From NCBI RefSeq assembly GCF_023507745.1, contig NZ_JALPZO010000125.1, positions 1-45,820 on the forward strand: 45,820 nucleotides of DNA, written 5' to 3'. The stretch is from Vreelandella olivaria. GTDB lineage: Bacteria > Pseudomonadota > Gammaproteobacteria > Pseudomonadales > Halomonadaceae. The translations under genes and the position numbers were made by a program. Shown piece by piece: positions 16,238-25,179 of the stretch. How positions within the stretch are numbered: the stretch's first letter is position 1; every line of letters begins with the position of its first letter. The notes under the pieces are model-generated. The model was not told the DNA's origin, searched no databases, and saw only the letters and a program-made list of their open reading frames with translations.

Positions 16238-17247
16238 CAGCTTCCCTCCCACCCATGCACATCTTCGAAAAAGTAGTCCTGCCAGGTGGTAGGCTCATTG
16301 CGAATCGCCCCCACTTCAAACAGAAACTCTGCCAGTGGAAAGGTATTGTGGGGCACCAGAGAGAAGCTCACCTGATCGTCGGTAATAATCGATTCGAGGA
16401 AGTCGACATCCAGCTGCGAGCCACTAATGCGTTGATAAATAATGGCCGCTTCACGTGGCTCTGCTTCAATAAAAGCTTTCGCTTCCTCTAAGGCATCCAG
16501 GAAAGCGGCATACACCTCCGGATTTTCTTCACGAAACGCTTCGGTGGCATACAGCACAGTGGGCGAAACAGGGCCACCTAACATTTCATACGAGTCAATG
16601 ATCTTATGCACGCCCTCATACTGCAGCGCCTGATACTGGAAAGGAATCGCCGAGAAGTGCGTATTGATTTCAGTACCACCACTGATCAATGCTGCCGTGG
16701 CATCCGGATGGGGCAACGCGACGGTATTGCCCTCTAAACGATTAAACTGATCCTGCCCAAAGGCATCGGCCACCGCTTTCTGCAAAAAGCGTGATTGCAC
16801 TGACACCCCTACCGCTGGCACCGCAATACGATCACCGTCTCCAATATCCTCCAGAGTTTTAATATCAGGGTTATTGGTAATCAGAAAATTGGGAAATTCT
16901 CCCAGCGATGCCACCCCTTTTACGTTTTGACTACCTTGTGTACGATCCCATACCGTTAGCAATGGGCCCACGCCCGCCCCGGCTATCTCGATATTGCCTG
17001 ATAACAACGCATCGTTAACCGCAGCACCACCTGATAGCTGCAGCCATTCCACATCGATGTCCACACCCCGTTCAGCCGCGTGCTTCTCAATCAGCGCCTG
17101 ATCGCGGGCAACATGAAGCAGCAAATACGTTATGCCGAACTGCTCAGCAATACGCAGTTGCTCTGCTGCAACCACAGGTGTTGCACTTACCATGGAGGCT
17201 GCCAGCAAAGTACTGGCCAAACCAACAGTCGCAAGAACTCGTTTCAT
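16237..17247 (-). CDS. ABC transporter binding protein, sulfonate/nitrate/taurine type
   Basis: A 336-residue periplasmic protein of the NMT1/SsuA-like fold. The start at 17247 has GAGGAG upstream. The signal peptide runs to TPVVAA, before EQLRIAEQFG. LSGGAAVNDALLSGNIEIAGAG is the family's conserved lobe-one motif, and AVPAVGVSVQSRFLQ lines the pocket. It opens the operon (binding protein, ATPase, relic, permease, EAL-like protein). A perfect 12-base palindrome at 17292-17303 lies 45 bases upstream of the start and is a candidate operator. It is only distantly like the other binding protein at 1824, so the two probably recognise different sulfur compounds. Confidence 0.9.
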   Translation of the reverse strand: MKRVLATVGLASTLLAASMVSATPVVAAEQLRIAEQFGITYLLLHVARDQALIEKHAAERGVDIDVEWLQLSGGAAVNDALLSGNIEIAGAGVGPLLTVWDRTQGSQNVKGVASLGEFPNFLITNNPDIKTLEDIGDGDRIAVPAVGVSVQSRFLQKAVADAFGQDQFNRLEGNTVALPHPDATAALISGGTEINTHFSAIPFQYQALQYEGVHKIIDSYEMLGGPVSPTVLYATEAFREENPEVYAAFLDALEEAKAFIEAEPREAAIIYQRISGSQLDVDFLESIITDDQVSFSLVPHNTFPLAEFLFEVGAIRNEPTTWQDYFFEDVHGWEGS

Positions 17248-17291
17248 CGTGGCGCTCCTCATCCAAATGACAGTAGCACCACCCTATGGGG

Positions 17292-17303
17292 CTAACCGGT
17301 TAG
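17292..17303. promoter_or_regulatory. Palindrome upstream of the sulfonate ABC operon
   Basis: CTAACCGGTTAG is a perfect 12-base palindrome 45 bases before the binding-protein start codon. A second small inverted repeat (AAAAACG-aaag-CGTTTTT, about 17383-17401) lies further upstream. The stretch between the ABC operon and the TauD relic therefore has the look of a regulatory region. No regulator gene is adjacent, so the cognate protein is unknown. Confidence 0.35.
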
Positions 17304-17467
17304 TCAGAAGTGAGTTTTTTACCGGTCTTTATCATCGTCTGCATGAAGTAGTTATTCACTCCTGCGGGGAATACAAAGTATAAAAACGAAAGCGTTTTTT
17401 GTGATTTGAACGCAAGCAAAACTCTCTTTGATAGTGGCTTAACACTATGCATTAACGAGGGTATACC

Positions 17468-17611
17468 ATGGCAATCCTGCAGCGTTCATACAGCACCGTT
17501 AAGCGGCCATATTGGCGCCGAGATCGAAGGGATGAGCGTGTCACCATCAAAGGTGACCGCCCCTATTTCAGCCAAATAGCGGATGCCGCTGAATGGGGGC
17601 TGGTCGGATAA
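17468..17611 (+). pseudogene. Collapsed TauD/AtsK-type dioxygenase gene
   Basis: A 47-codon frame begins with ATG at 17468 behind GAGGG. Reading 17481-17534 in another frame gives SVHTAPLSGHIGAEIEGM, the N-terminal opening of Fe(II)/2-oxoglutarate-dependent taurine or alkylsulfate dioxygenases. From about 17534 the ATG frame gives ERVTIKGDRPYFSQIAD, the family's C-terminal end (RVT-x-GD-x-P). About 250 residues with the iron-binding HxD and distal His are missing, and a frame change separates the two pieces. TauD cleaves taurine to sulfite, so this is the residue of another desulfonation gene, divergent from the transporter operon. It is the second gene in this region left with only its ends. 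Confidence 0.65.
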
Positions 17612-17617
17612 CGGATA

Positions 17618-20600
17618 CTAGCGATGATCACCAATTGGGTAAGATGTGGCGCCCGGGATGTCTCTGTGATGACTGGCCATAGGGCCAGACAGCTTACGCA
17701 GCGCCACATAGAACACTGGCGTAAGGAACAAGCCAAACAGGGTGACGCCGATCATGCCGGCAAAAACCGCCGTTCCCAGCGCCGTCCGTACCTCTGCACC
17801 GGCACCGGTTGCAATCACAGACGGTAATACAGCGGCAGTGAAAGCAATGGAGGTCATGATGATGGGCCTCAGCCGCAACCGGCAAGCTTCCAGGGCTGCC
17901 TCCACCACACTCATCCCCTGATGCTCCAACTCGCGTGCAAACTCCACGATCAGAATAGCGTTTTTGCACGCCAAACCAATCAGTACCACCAAGCCCACCT
18001 GTACAAAGACATTGTTATCTCCACCGTCAAACCAAACACCAATCAGCGCCGCCAGCATGGACATGGGCACAATCAGGATAACCGCCAGCGGCAGTGTCCA
18101 GCTTTCATAAAGTGCGGCCAATACCAGAAAGACCAACAGTATCGACAGTGGGAACACGATCAGCGCCGCATTACCCTGAGTTGACTGTTGATAGCTCAGA
18201 TCAGTCCACTCAAACGCCATGCCCGGCGGCAGCACCTCCAGCGCCAGAGCATCAATGGCGTCCATGGCTTGTGCAGAGGACAGTACCCTTGGATCGACCT
18301 CCCCAGCCAAATCTGCCGCCGGGTAACCGTTATAACGTAATACCGGATCAGGGCCGAAGGTTTGCCTGATGTCTACCATCGTACCGATTGGTACCATTTC
18401 CCCCTGATCATTACGGGTGCGCAACCTAGCGATGTCTTCAACATTAGCCCGGAAGGGAGCATCTGCCTGGGCGATTACCTGCCACGTCCGACCAAAGCGG
18501 TTGAAATCATTCACATAAGTCGAGCCAAGATAAGTCTGTAGAGTATCAAACAGCTCAGTCAGCGGGACTCCCTGAGCCTTGGCTCTCAGTCTATCTACTT
18601 CCGCATCCAACTGAGGCACGTTGGACTGGTAACTACTAATCGGGAACCCCATTCCCGCTGTCTGAGCAATCGCCCCCTGGAACTGGTTAACCGACTCCTG
18701 CAACGCCCCATAGCCAAGATTACCGCGATCCTCAATGAACAGCTGAAAACCAGAACCGTTGCCCAAGCCAAGAATGGGAGGCGGCATAAACGAGAATGCA
18801 AACCCCTCCTTCAAACCACCAATCCCCTGGTTAATTCTGGCGTTAATCTCAGGGGCGCCAAGACTGCGCTCGCCAAAGGGGCTCAGGGTGAGAAAGACCA
18901 CCCCTGTATTGGATGTATTGGTGAACTGTAGTGCGTTAAGGCCCGGAAAGGCGATAGCATGCTCCACCCCCTCAACATCCATGGCAATATCCACTACCTC
19001 CTGCAGCATCTGGTCGGTTCTTTGCAACGATGCACCTTCCGGCAGGATGACCCCGGCGATCAGGTACTGTTTATCCTGAACCGGAATAAACCCAGGGGGC
19101 ACGATTTTAAACATCATGCCAGTCCCCAGCAGCAGCAAAGCGTAGACCATGAATACCGCTCCCCGGCGTTTTAGTGAGCGGGCCACTCCCTTCTGGTACT
19201 TAGCGGAGCTAGTATTGAAAAAACGATTGAAGGGACGAAAAACCCAACCGAAGAGTTTATCAATAACTCTAGTCAGTCGATCCTTGGGGGCATCATGGGG
19301 CTTGAGCAGCATCGCTGCGAGTGCCGGCGACAGAGTAAGAGAGTTAATGGTGGAGATAACAGTGGAGATTGCAATCGTCACCGCGAACTGCCGGTAGAAC
19401 TGCCCGGTCACGCCTGAAAGGAAGGCCATGGGTATAAATACTGCACACAACACCAAGCCAACAGCGATGATGGGACCGGATACCTCCCTCATTGCCTGAT
19501 GCGCCGCCGCCCGGGGCTTGAGTCCCTCTTCTATATTCCGCTCCACGTTTTCCACAACGACAATGGCATCGTCTACCACGATACCGATAGCCAGTACGAG
19601 GCCAAACAAAGTAAGCGTATTGATGGAGTATCCCATCAAATAGAGTGCCCCGAAGGTACCAATGACCGACACCGGCACCGCCAGCAACGGAATAATGGAT
19701 GCACGCCAGGTCTGTAGGAACAGGGTGACAACCAACACCACCAACAGGACGGCCTCCAGCAGTGTTGCCACTACCGACTTGATAGAGTCGCTGACAAAAA
19801 TCGTGGTGTCGTAAACTGCGGCATACTCAACGCCTTCAGGGAACTGCATGGACAGCTCGTCCATTGTGGCAATCACCTGCTCCCGGATAGCCAGCGCATT
19901 GGCCCCTGGTGCCTGGAAGATACCTATGGCAACCGCATTCTGGCTGTCCAGCTGCGACCGGAGAGTATAATTACCAGCTCCCATCTCAAGCCGTGCCACA
20001 TCCGACAGTCTCAAGATTTCGCCACTGTCGCCGCGTTTCAATACGATATCGCCAAACTCTTCAACCGTTTCTAACCGCCCCCGGGCATTGATCAGTGTCA
20101 GAAAGTCACTATTTTCAATAGGTTCTGCCCCCAACTGCCCGGCCGATACCTGTACATTCTGCTCCCGCATGGCACTAACCACATCACTGGCAGTCAGGTC
20201 GTGGGCAGCCACGCGCTCTGGATCCAGCCAGGCTCGCATGGCGTAGTCTCCCCCACCGAATATTTGCGCATCCCCCACTCCCTGGATTCGGGCCAGACGG
20301 TCGCTGACATGCAAGCGAACGTAGTTACGTAGATAAAGGGTGTCGTATTCACCCTCAGGAGACGTCAGATGAACAACCATCAGGAAGGTAGGTGACTGCT
20401 TCTGAGTGGTTACGCCCTGACGACGTACCGCTTCAGGCAGTCGGGCCTCAGCCTGGCTGACACGGTTTTGTACCCGTACTGCCGCCTCCTCGGCATCGGT
20501 ACCTGGGCGGAAGGTGATGGTCATCTGCAAGACACCATCCGAGCCCGCGACAGACTTGAAGTACATCAAGTCTTCGACGCCGTTGATGGCTTCCTCCAGC

Positions 20601-20797
20601 GGGGTAGCCACCGTTTCAGCGATCTCTTTAGGGTTGGCACCGGGGTACACCGTACGGACGACAACAGAGGGCGGCACCACTTCCGGGTACTCACTAATCG
20701 GCAGGTTAGGGATGGAGATCAACCCGACCACCAGGATAATAATGGATAGTACCGCTGCAAAGATCGGCCGATCCACGAAGAAACGGGAGAAATTCAT
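17618..20797 (-). CDS. mexF: RND multidrug efflux pump inner-membrane subunit (MexF-like)
   Basis: A 1059-residue HAE1-type resistance-nodulation-division pump that exports drugs from the inner membrane and periplasm using the proton gradient. The opening MNFSRFFVDRPIFAAVLSII and most of the first 450 residues closely follow Pseudomonas MexF (1062 residues). The proton-relay Asp pair is in GIVVDDAIVVVENVERN near 405 and the partner Lys in ACKNAILIVEFA near 940. Twelve membrane helices and two large periplasmic loops are as expected. It follows its adaptor gene by six bases. No outer-membrane OprN/TolC-type gene is adjacent, so a channel encoded elsewhere must be used. Substrates such as chloramphenicol or quinolones are suggested by family only. 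Confidence 0.92.
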   Translation of the reverse strand: MNFSRFFVDRPIFAAVLSIIILVVGLISIPNLPISEYPEVVPPSVVVRTVYPGANPKEIAETVATPLEEAINGVEDLMYFKSVAGSDGVLQMTITFRPGTDAEEAAVRVQNRVSQAEARLPEAVRRQGVTTQKQSPTFLMVVHLTSPEGEYDTLYLRNYVRLHVSDRLARIQGVGDAQIFGGGDYAMRAWLDPERVAAHDLTASDVVSAMREQNVQVSAGQLGAEPIENSDFLTLINARGRLETVEEFGDIVLKRGDSGEILRLSDVARLEMGAGNYTLRSQLDSQNAVAIGIFQAPGANALAIREQVIATMDELSMQFPEGVEYAAVYDTTIFVSDSIKSVVATLLEAVLLVVLVVTLFLQTWRASIIPLLAVPVSVIGTFGALYLMGYSINTLTLFGLVLAIGIVVDDAIVVVENVERNIEEGLKPRAAAHQAMREVSGPIIAVGLVLCAVFIPMAFLSGVTGQFYRQFAVTIAISTVISTINSLTLSPALAAMLLKPHDAPKDRLTRVIDKLFGWVFRPFNRFFNTSSAKYQKGVARSLKRRGAVFMVYALLLLGTGMMFKIVPPGFIPVQDKQYLIAGVILPEGASLQRTDQMLQEVVDIAMDVEGVEHAIAFPGLNALQFTNTSNTGVVFLTLSPFGERSLGAPEINARINQGIGGLKEGFAFSFMPPPILGLGNGSGFQLFIEDRGNLGYGALQESVNQFQGAIAQTAGMGFPISSYQSNVPQLDAEVDRLRAKAQGVPLTELFDTLQTYLGSTYVNDFNRFGRTWQVIAQADAPFRANVEDIARLRTRNDQGEMVPIGTMVDIRQTFGPDPVLRYNGYPAADLAGEVDPRVLSSAQAMDAIDALALEVLPPGMAFEWTDLSYQQSTQGNAALIVFPLSILLVFLVLAALYESWTLPLAVILIVPMSMLAALIGVWFDGGDNNVFVQVGLVVLIGLACKNAILIVEFARELEHQGMSVVEAALEACRLRLRPIIMTSIAFTAAVLPSVIATGAGAEVRTALGTAVFAGMIGVTLFGLFLTPVFYVALRKLSGPMASHHRDIPGATSYPIGDHR

Positions 20798-20803
20798 GGC
20801 TGT

Positions 20804-21982
20804 CTAGTTGTCCCTGGCGGCAATGGTAGGCTGGGTAGCAACGGCAGGGGTTGCAGCCACGCTCTGTGGATTCACCTCCATGCCCGGCGTGAAGACGTTC
20901 TGGACACCGTTGACGATCACTCGGTCACCGACAGCGAGCCCCTCGTTGATGACTGTCAACTCCGCTACCTGACGCCCGGTGTTTACCTGGCGCCGCACTG
21001 CCAGGTTGTTGCCATCGACCACATACACATAGCGTCTGTCCTGGTCAGTCATAATCGCCTTTCTATCCACCAACAATGCCTGCTCCAGTTGGATCAGAGG
21101 CATTTCCACCCGAGCAAACTCCCCAGGTCGAATGCGCCCATCCGGGTTGGCGAGCACTGCCCGAAACTGCAAGGTGCCCGTACTGGGATTAAGGCGGTTG
21201 TCGATAAAATCCAGAAAGCCGGTGTACTGCCGCTGCCGATCACCACCCAGCTCAATCTTCAGGCCGTCTGGCTCCCTGCTAGTCAGCAGCGACTGGCTGG
21301 CAAATGCAGCCTGCTCATTTGCCTCGAAATAGACGTGAATTGGGTCAATGGTCACCAGTGTGGTCAGCAGGCTCTGATCGGCGCTCGCCAGATTGCCACG
21401 GGTCACCATCGCCCTACCGGCACGGCCACTGACTGGCGCAGTGATGCGGGTATACTCAAGATCAAGCTCCGCAGTATCCAGGGCTGCCTGGGCGGCATCC
21501 ACCATGGCTCTGGCATTGTTCAAAGCCGCCTGACGCTGGTCATGCACCTCTTGAGAAATAGCCTGGCGCCCCAGCAGCACCCGAGCGCGTTCGGCTTCTC
21601 CAGCACTCTGCGCCTGCTGACTCCTGGCCTGGGCAAGCTCAGCCTGGGCAACGCTAACACGCGCCTGGTAAGGCCGGGGATCGATCTGGAACAGTAGATC
21701 CCCCTGCTCCACCAGCTCTCCCTCCTCGAACGCCACCTCCTGGATATAGCCACTGACCCGAGACCTTAATTCAACCGATTCCGCGGCCTCTACACGGCCG
21801 GTAAATGACTCGCTAAGAACCACTGGCTGAGCCACCACTTCCACCACATCAACTTCCGGCGGCGGCGCCACCATCGCTTGCTCACTCTTGGCCTCGCATC
21901 CAGTAAGCAGAGTAATGATCAGTAGGGATAGGATTATCGCCCAACTCCTTGCAGAGCAGGTTCTTTGCGTCAAACTTCCCAT
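20804..21982 (-). CDS. mexE: RND efflux periplasmic adaptor lipoprotein (MexE-like)
   Basis: A 392-residue membrane-fusion protein that bridges the RND pump and outer-membrane channel. The ATG at 21982 follows GGAG; an earlier TTG was rejected. The leader ends in the lipobox LLTGC, so the mature protein is probably an inner-membrane-anchored lipoprotein. The lipoyl-like half SRVSGYIQEVAFEEGELVEQG is near 75-95, then the alpha-helical hairpin (AQARSQQAQSAGEAERARVLL), the second lipoyl half TRITAPVSGRAGRA and the beta barrel. An exact inverted repeat (22001-22017) lies about 20 bases before its start. It is first in the pump operon and divergent from an AraC regulator. Confidence 0.92.
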   Translation of the reverse strand: MGSLTQRTCSARSWAIILSLLIITLLTGCEAKSEQAMVAPPPEVDVVEVVAQPVVLSESFTGRVEAAESVELRSRVSGYIQEVAFEEGELVEQGDLLFQIDPRPYQARVSVAQAELAQARSQQAQSAGEAERARVLLGRQAISQEVHDQRQAALNNARAMVDAAQAALDTAELDLEYTRITAPVSGRAGRAMVTRGNLASADQSLLTTLVTIDPIHVYFEANEQAAFASQSLLTSREPDGLKIELGGDRQRQYTGFLDFIDNRLNPSTGTLQFRAVLANPDGRIRPGEFARVEMPLIQLEQALLVDRKAIMTDQDRRYVYVVDGNNLAVRRQVNTGRQVAELTVINEGLAVGDRVIVNGVQNVFTPGMEVNPQSVAATPAVATQPTIAARDN

Positions 21983-22000
21983 GATTGCTTGCTCCAATGG

Positions 22001-22017
22001 CTATCGAAAATCGATAG
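22001..22017. promoter_or_regulatory. Perfect inverted repeat in the mexE leader
   Basis: CTATCGA and TCGATAG flank AAA, extended by G and C on the outside (22000-22018). It lies about 20 bases upstream of the mexE start codon, where a bound repressor would block the operon or an RNA hairpin would occlude the ribosome site. Confidence 0.5.
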
Positions 22018-22140
22018 CAGCGTCCGTTATAAAACTGCGTATCGCGTTGGCGGTTGGCTTTTTCAACTCGTTTAAACGCAGCCAGAGGTTGCCCACGATA
22101 GGGCGAGCGGGAACAATGAGGTATCGGGTTCCTACAACAA

Positions 22141-22299
22141 GATTGCCTAATCCTGTCGAGGTTAACGAAAGGCCAAAAACGGTACTGGCTGAACGATCAT
22201 CCTGTTTCAGTGACCACGAATGGTAGCGAAGAGGTGTCACACGGCATGAGTTGCTGGTTTCTGCAAGGTGATTGCCTAATTCTGCAGAGCTAACCGAAA
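22141..22299. repeat. Imperfect 30-bp direct repeats in the mexE-araC intergenic region
   Basis: The segments 22141-22170 and 22270-22299 both begin GATTGCCTAAT and end CGAAA, and match at 24 of 30 positions by eye, 129 bases apart. They lie in the 376-base gap between the divergent pump operon and its AraC-type regulator. AraC proteins usually bind direct repeats, so these are candidate operator sites, one near each promoter. The rest of the gap holds no gene. Confidence 0.55.
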
Positions 22300-22358
22300 A
22301 AGCATATGCTCCGCTGAGCGAAAGCATATACTGCGGCCAGTGAGAGGGAGGAGAGCCG

Positions 22359-23318
22359 TTGATCAATACTGTGCCTGGGCAGGTCGCCCATTTCAGCAAT
22401 AACCTACCACTGCAATTAAGCGACGTAGTACGCCGCTGGACACCGCAGGAAGCGCTTCAGGGCACAGCCATTCCCTGGTTGCAACTGGCTCGCGTCGATA
22501 CCGCTACTGGCTTTTGTTCTGCCGTATATGAGCCAAGCCTATGCTTCGTTATCCAGGGCAGTAAAACCGTACAGTTGGGTGACCGTGAGATCGACTACCA
22601 GGCCCCCAGCTATATGGCCAACTCAGTCCACTTGCCAGTGCTGGGCAGGGTGGACTATGCCACTCCCGAACAGCCCTACCTGGCGGTAAAGGTCATTATC
22701 GACCCCCAGGAAGTAGCCGAGTTAATTATAGAACTGGGCGATAAAGCGCCACCGGCGGGCACTGACTATATCTGTTCCGAGATGGATTGCGGGCTATGCT
22801 CTGCCTCCATGGACGTGCACATGCAAGGCTCGCTCTACCGGCTGTTAAGCCTGCTCGACTCACCGGAAGACATACAGATACTCGCGCCTTTAGCCCGCCG
22901 GGAGCTTATCTATCGGGCGATAATGGGAGAACTGGGCCCACGGATGCGCCGGTTTGTCGCTGCGGATACCCAGGCCAACCGGATTTCGCGAGTAATAGAT
23001 ACCCTCAAAGAGCGTTACGCACAGCCACTACGGATACGCGACCTAGCGGTAGCGGCCAATATGAGTGAGTCGACGCTGTACCATAGCTTCCGACAAGTCA
23101 CCCGTATGTCACCTTTACAGTATCAAAAGAAGTTACGCCTTCATGAGGCGAGGCGGCTGATGTTGACGGAAGGATTGGAAGCAGCCACGGCCAGCTATCG
23201 AGTGGGATATGAAAGCCCTTCCCACTTCAGTCGCGAATACAGCCGCATGTTCGGCGCGCCACCACGTGCTGATGTTACTCAGCTACGGGGTGCCAGCACA
23301 GCAACACTGCCCGCCTAG
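22359..23318 (+). CDS. AraC-family regulator with AraC_N-type sensor domain
   Basis: A 319-residue regulator. The N-terminal half (CFVIQGSKTVQLGDREIDYQ, then VHLPVLGRVDYATPEQPYLAVKV) is the cupin-like sensor typical of this AraC subgroup. The C-terminal half carries two helix-turn-helix motifs (IRDLAVAANMSESTLYHSFRQ and RVGYESPSHFSREYSRMFG). The start is a TTG at 22359, supported by GGGAGGAG seven bases before it; no ATG precedes the conserved region. It is divergent from mexEF and probably controls it. Regulators of this subgroup often sit beside oxidoreductases or pumps and respond to electrophiles; the ligand here is unknown. Confidence 0.88.
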   Translation: MINTVPGQVAHFSNNLPLQLSDVVRRWTPQEALQGTAIPWLQLARVDTATGFCSAVYEPSLCFVIQGSKTVQLGDREIDYQAPSYMANSVHLPVLGRVDYATPEQPYLAVKVIIDPQEVAELIIELGDKAPPAGTDYICSEMDCGLCSASMDVHMQGSLYRLLSLLDSPEDIQILAPLARRELIYRAIMGELGPRMRRFVAADTQANRISRVIDTLKERYAQPLRIRDLAVAANMSESTLYHSFRQVTRMSPLQYQKKLRLHEARRLMLTEGLEAATASYRVGYESPSHFSREYSRMFGAPPRADVTQLRGASTATLPA

Positions 23319-23441
23319 GTGCAACGGCTACCCTTTTACTTGTGGTGACTACCCGTTTTATCGGCCACTGAACGGAGTTTCTCGGTTAAACCGCACTGAT
23401 CGGGATTGGTTTAGCAGTCCTGGTGGAATATGCCTCTTTCT

Positions 23442-24290
23442 TTAGTTAATTTTGGTTTTAAGCCAATCGACGAATGTCTGCATTTTAATACTGTGTTGCC
23501 AGCTTTGGGTCGGAATATAGTAACAAAGCCCTGACTCAACACCGCGTTGCGCTATCGGCTGCAATGTTTTAGCTTTTACGAACTCAGAAACCAGAGTTTC
23601 GGAGCTAAACACCAATCCCCTCCCTGCAATCGCCTCATATACGCCATAAAGCTCTTGATCAAAATATTTTATCTCTAAATTTGGGACATGGTTTTCATTA
23701 ACTGTTACCCAATCAGCCCATGGAGAGTCAGGTAATTTTTTATTCTTCCACCGGGTTAGATAAACAATTGCTGGCTCATCAGAACCTATCGAACGGATAA
23801 AATCAGGCGCTCCATATAAGTTAAAACGTTCTTTTTTTAACAAGTTCGATTTATCAATCAAACTTACATCACCCAAGCGGATAGAGAGGGCATTGAGTTT
23901 AGCTGTTACCGCTTCACCCGTTGATATATCAACGTCAATATCTCGATAGGTTTGATTGAAGTCATATAGCCATGGAATTAACACCAAAGCAGCAAAGGAT
24001 GACGTGGTATCCACATTAATCCGAGATGCATCCAGTTTTATATCATCCAGCGCAGCCTGGATTTTCTGAAGGCCGGAGGTTGTTGCTTCAGAGAGCAGCT
24101 TCCCTTCGGCAGTTAAGATAACTTTTCGGTTCGCCCGGGCAAATAGCGGTACCCCCACCCTCTGCTCAAGGTTGCTGATGTGATGCGACACGCCTGCTGG
24201 CGTTATCGCCATTTCCTCAGCGGCCTCCTTAAAGCTACCCAGTCGAGCAGCAGCTTCAAATGCCTTGATTGCCTGTAATGAAGCATTCAC
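23442..24290 (-). CDS. LysR-family regulator (GcvA-like)
   Basis: A 282-residue regulator with an N-terminal winged helix (LQAIKAFEAAARLGSFKEAA, TPAGVSHHISNLEQRVGVPLF) and a type-2 periplasmic-binding-like effector domain. The start is a GTG at 24290 with GAGGAG upstream. The HHISNLE helix and the short effector domain resemble GcvA/AmpR-like members. It is divergent from the azoreductase gene, separated by 142 bases, and most likely controls it and itself. Codon use is more A/T-rich than in the neighbouring pump genes. The effector cannot be inferred. Confidence 0.9.
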   Translation of the reverse strand: MNASLQAIKAFEAAARLGSFKEAAEEMAITPAGVSHHISNLEQRVGVPLFARANRKVILTAEGKLLSEATTSGLQKIQAALDDIKLDASRINVDTTSSFAALVLIPWLYDFNQTYRDIDVDISTGEAVTAKLNALSIRLGDVSLIDKSNLLKKERFNLYGAPDFIRSIGSDEPAIVYLTRWKNKKLPDSPWADWVTVNENHVPNLEIKYFDQELYGVYEAIAGRGLVFSSETLVSEFVKAKTLQPIAQRGVESGLCYYIPTQSWQHSIKMQTFVDWLKTKIN

Positions 24291-24432
24291 TATCAGTACT
24301 CCTCGGTTTTGGCGTCAAACCTACACCTTAATAGATAAATTTTACTCATCTATTAGTCCAGTTTATTCATTTGTTGTCGTGCTCGCCAAGCGGCAGCATA
24401 GCCCTTCTAAATCACGACCAGAAGAGGCAACC

Positions 24433-25101
24433 ATGCACACAATACTTCATATAGACGCCAGTGTTCGTAGGGTGTCCAATCCCAATCCTGACCACAACTC
24501 AATATCCAAACGCATTGCCAGAAAATTTGTCGATAAATGGCAGTCACATAGAAGCACAGATGAGTATATTTATCGTGATGTAGGCTTAAACCCACCCGAC
24601 TTTATTGACCAGGACTGGATAGGCGCTGTTTTTACCCCAGAGGAGCGAAAAAGCCCTGAGCAGCACAGAAAACTGGCGTTATCGGATCAGCTATTTGGTG
24701 AACTGACTCAGGCGAATATCATCCTGATCTCTTCACCCATGTACAACTACGGGATGCCCGCTCCCCTTAAAGCGTGGTTCGATCAAGTGATGCGTATCAA
24801 CAAAACATTTAGCTTTGACTTAGCCCGTGGAGATTATCCAATAGAGCCGCTTTTATCAGGTAAAACCCTGGTCTTGGTGACCTCATGCGGAGAGTTTGGC
24901 TTTGGGGCGGGGGGAGAGCGTGAGCATATGAACCATCTTGGGCCACATATTAAGACCTTGAGCAAGTACCTGGGTGTCGAATCATGCTATGAAATCATGT
25001 CAGAGTATCAGGAGTTCGGAGACGAACGATACCAAACATCCGTTGCTGATGCGCTTGAACATGCTGATTTGCTAGCGACCAAGCTGGCAGGACAAGATTA
25101 A
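24433..25101 (+). CDS. azoR: FMN-dependent NAD(P)H azoreductase/quinone reductase
   Basis: A 222-residue flavodoxin-like enzyme that reduces quinones, azo dyes and nitro compounds by two-electron transfer. The start is the ATG at 24433, with AGAGG before it; the in-frame extension upstream is not protein-like for this family. HTILHIDASVR is the FMN-phosphate loop. ISSPMYNYGMPAPLKAWFDQV near 101-121 is the AzoR signature contacting the isoalloxazine ring, and VLVTSCGEFGFGAGGERE follows in the family's place. It is divergent from a LysR regulator, the usual arrangement for inducible quinone reductases. Confidence 0.9.
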   Translation: MHTILHIDASVRRVSNPNPDHNSISKRIARKFVDKWQSHRSTDEYIYRDVGLNPPDFIDQDWIGAVFTPEERKSPEQHRKLALSDQLFGELTQANIILISSPMYNYGMPAPLKAWFDQVMRINKTFSFDLARGDYPIEPLLSGKTLVLVTSCGEFGFGAGGEREHMNHLGPHIKTLSKYLGVESCYEIMSEYQEFGDERYQTSVADALEHADLLATKLAGQD

Positions 25102-25179
25102 ATCGATTACGCCGTAACTGGGCAGTTCACACGGACTGCCCCAGTCTGATTTAATGGATTTACGGTCACATCTCCCTTC

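Noticed and set aside
17618..17624. Missing outer-membrane channel gene after mexF
   Set aside because: The DNA left of the pump is occupied by the TauD relic and transporter genes. Absence of an oprN-like gene is not unusual because channels are often shared.
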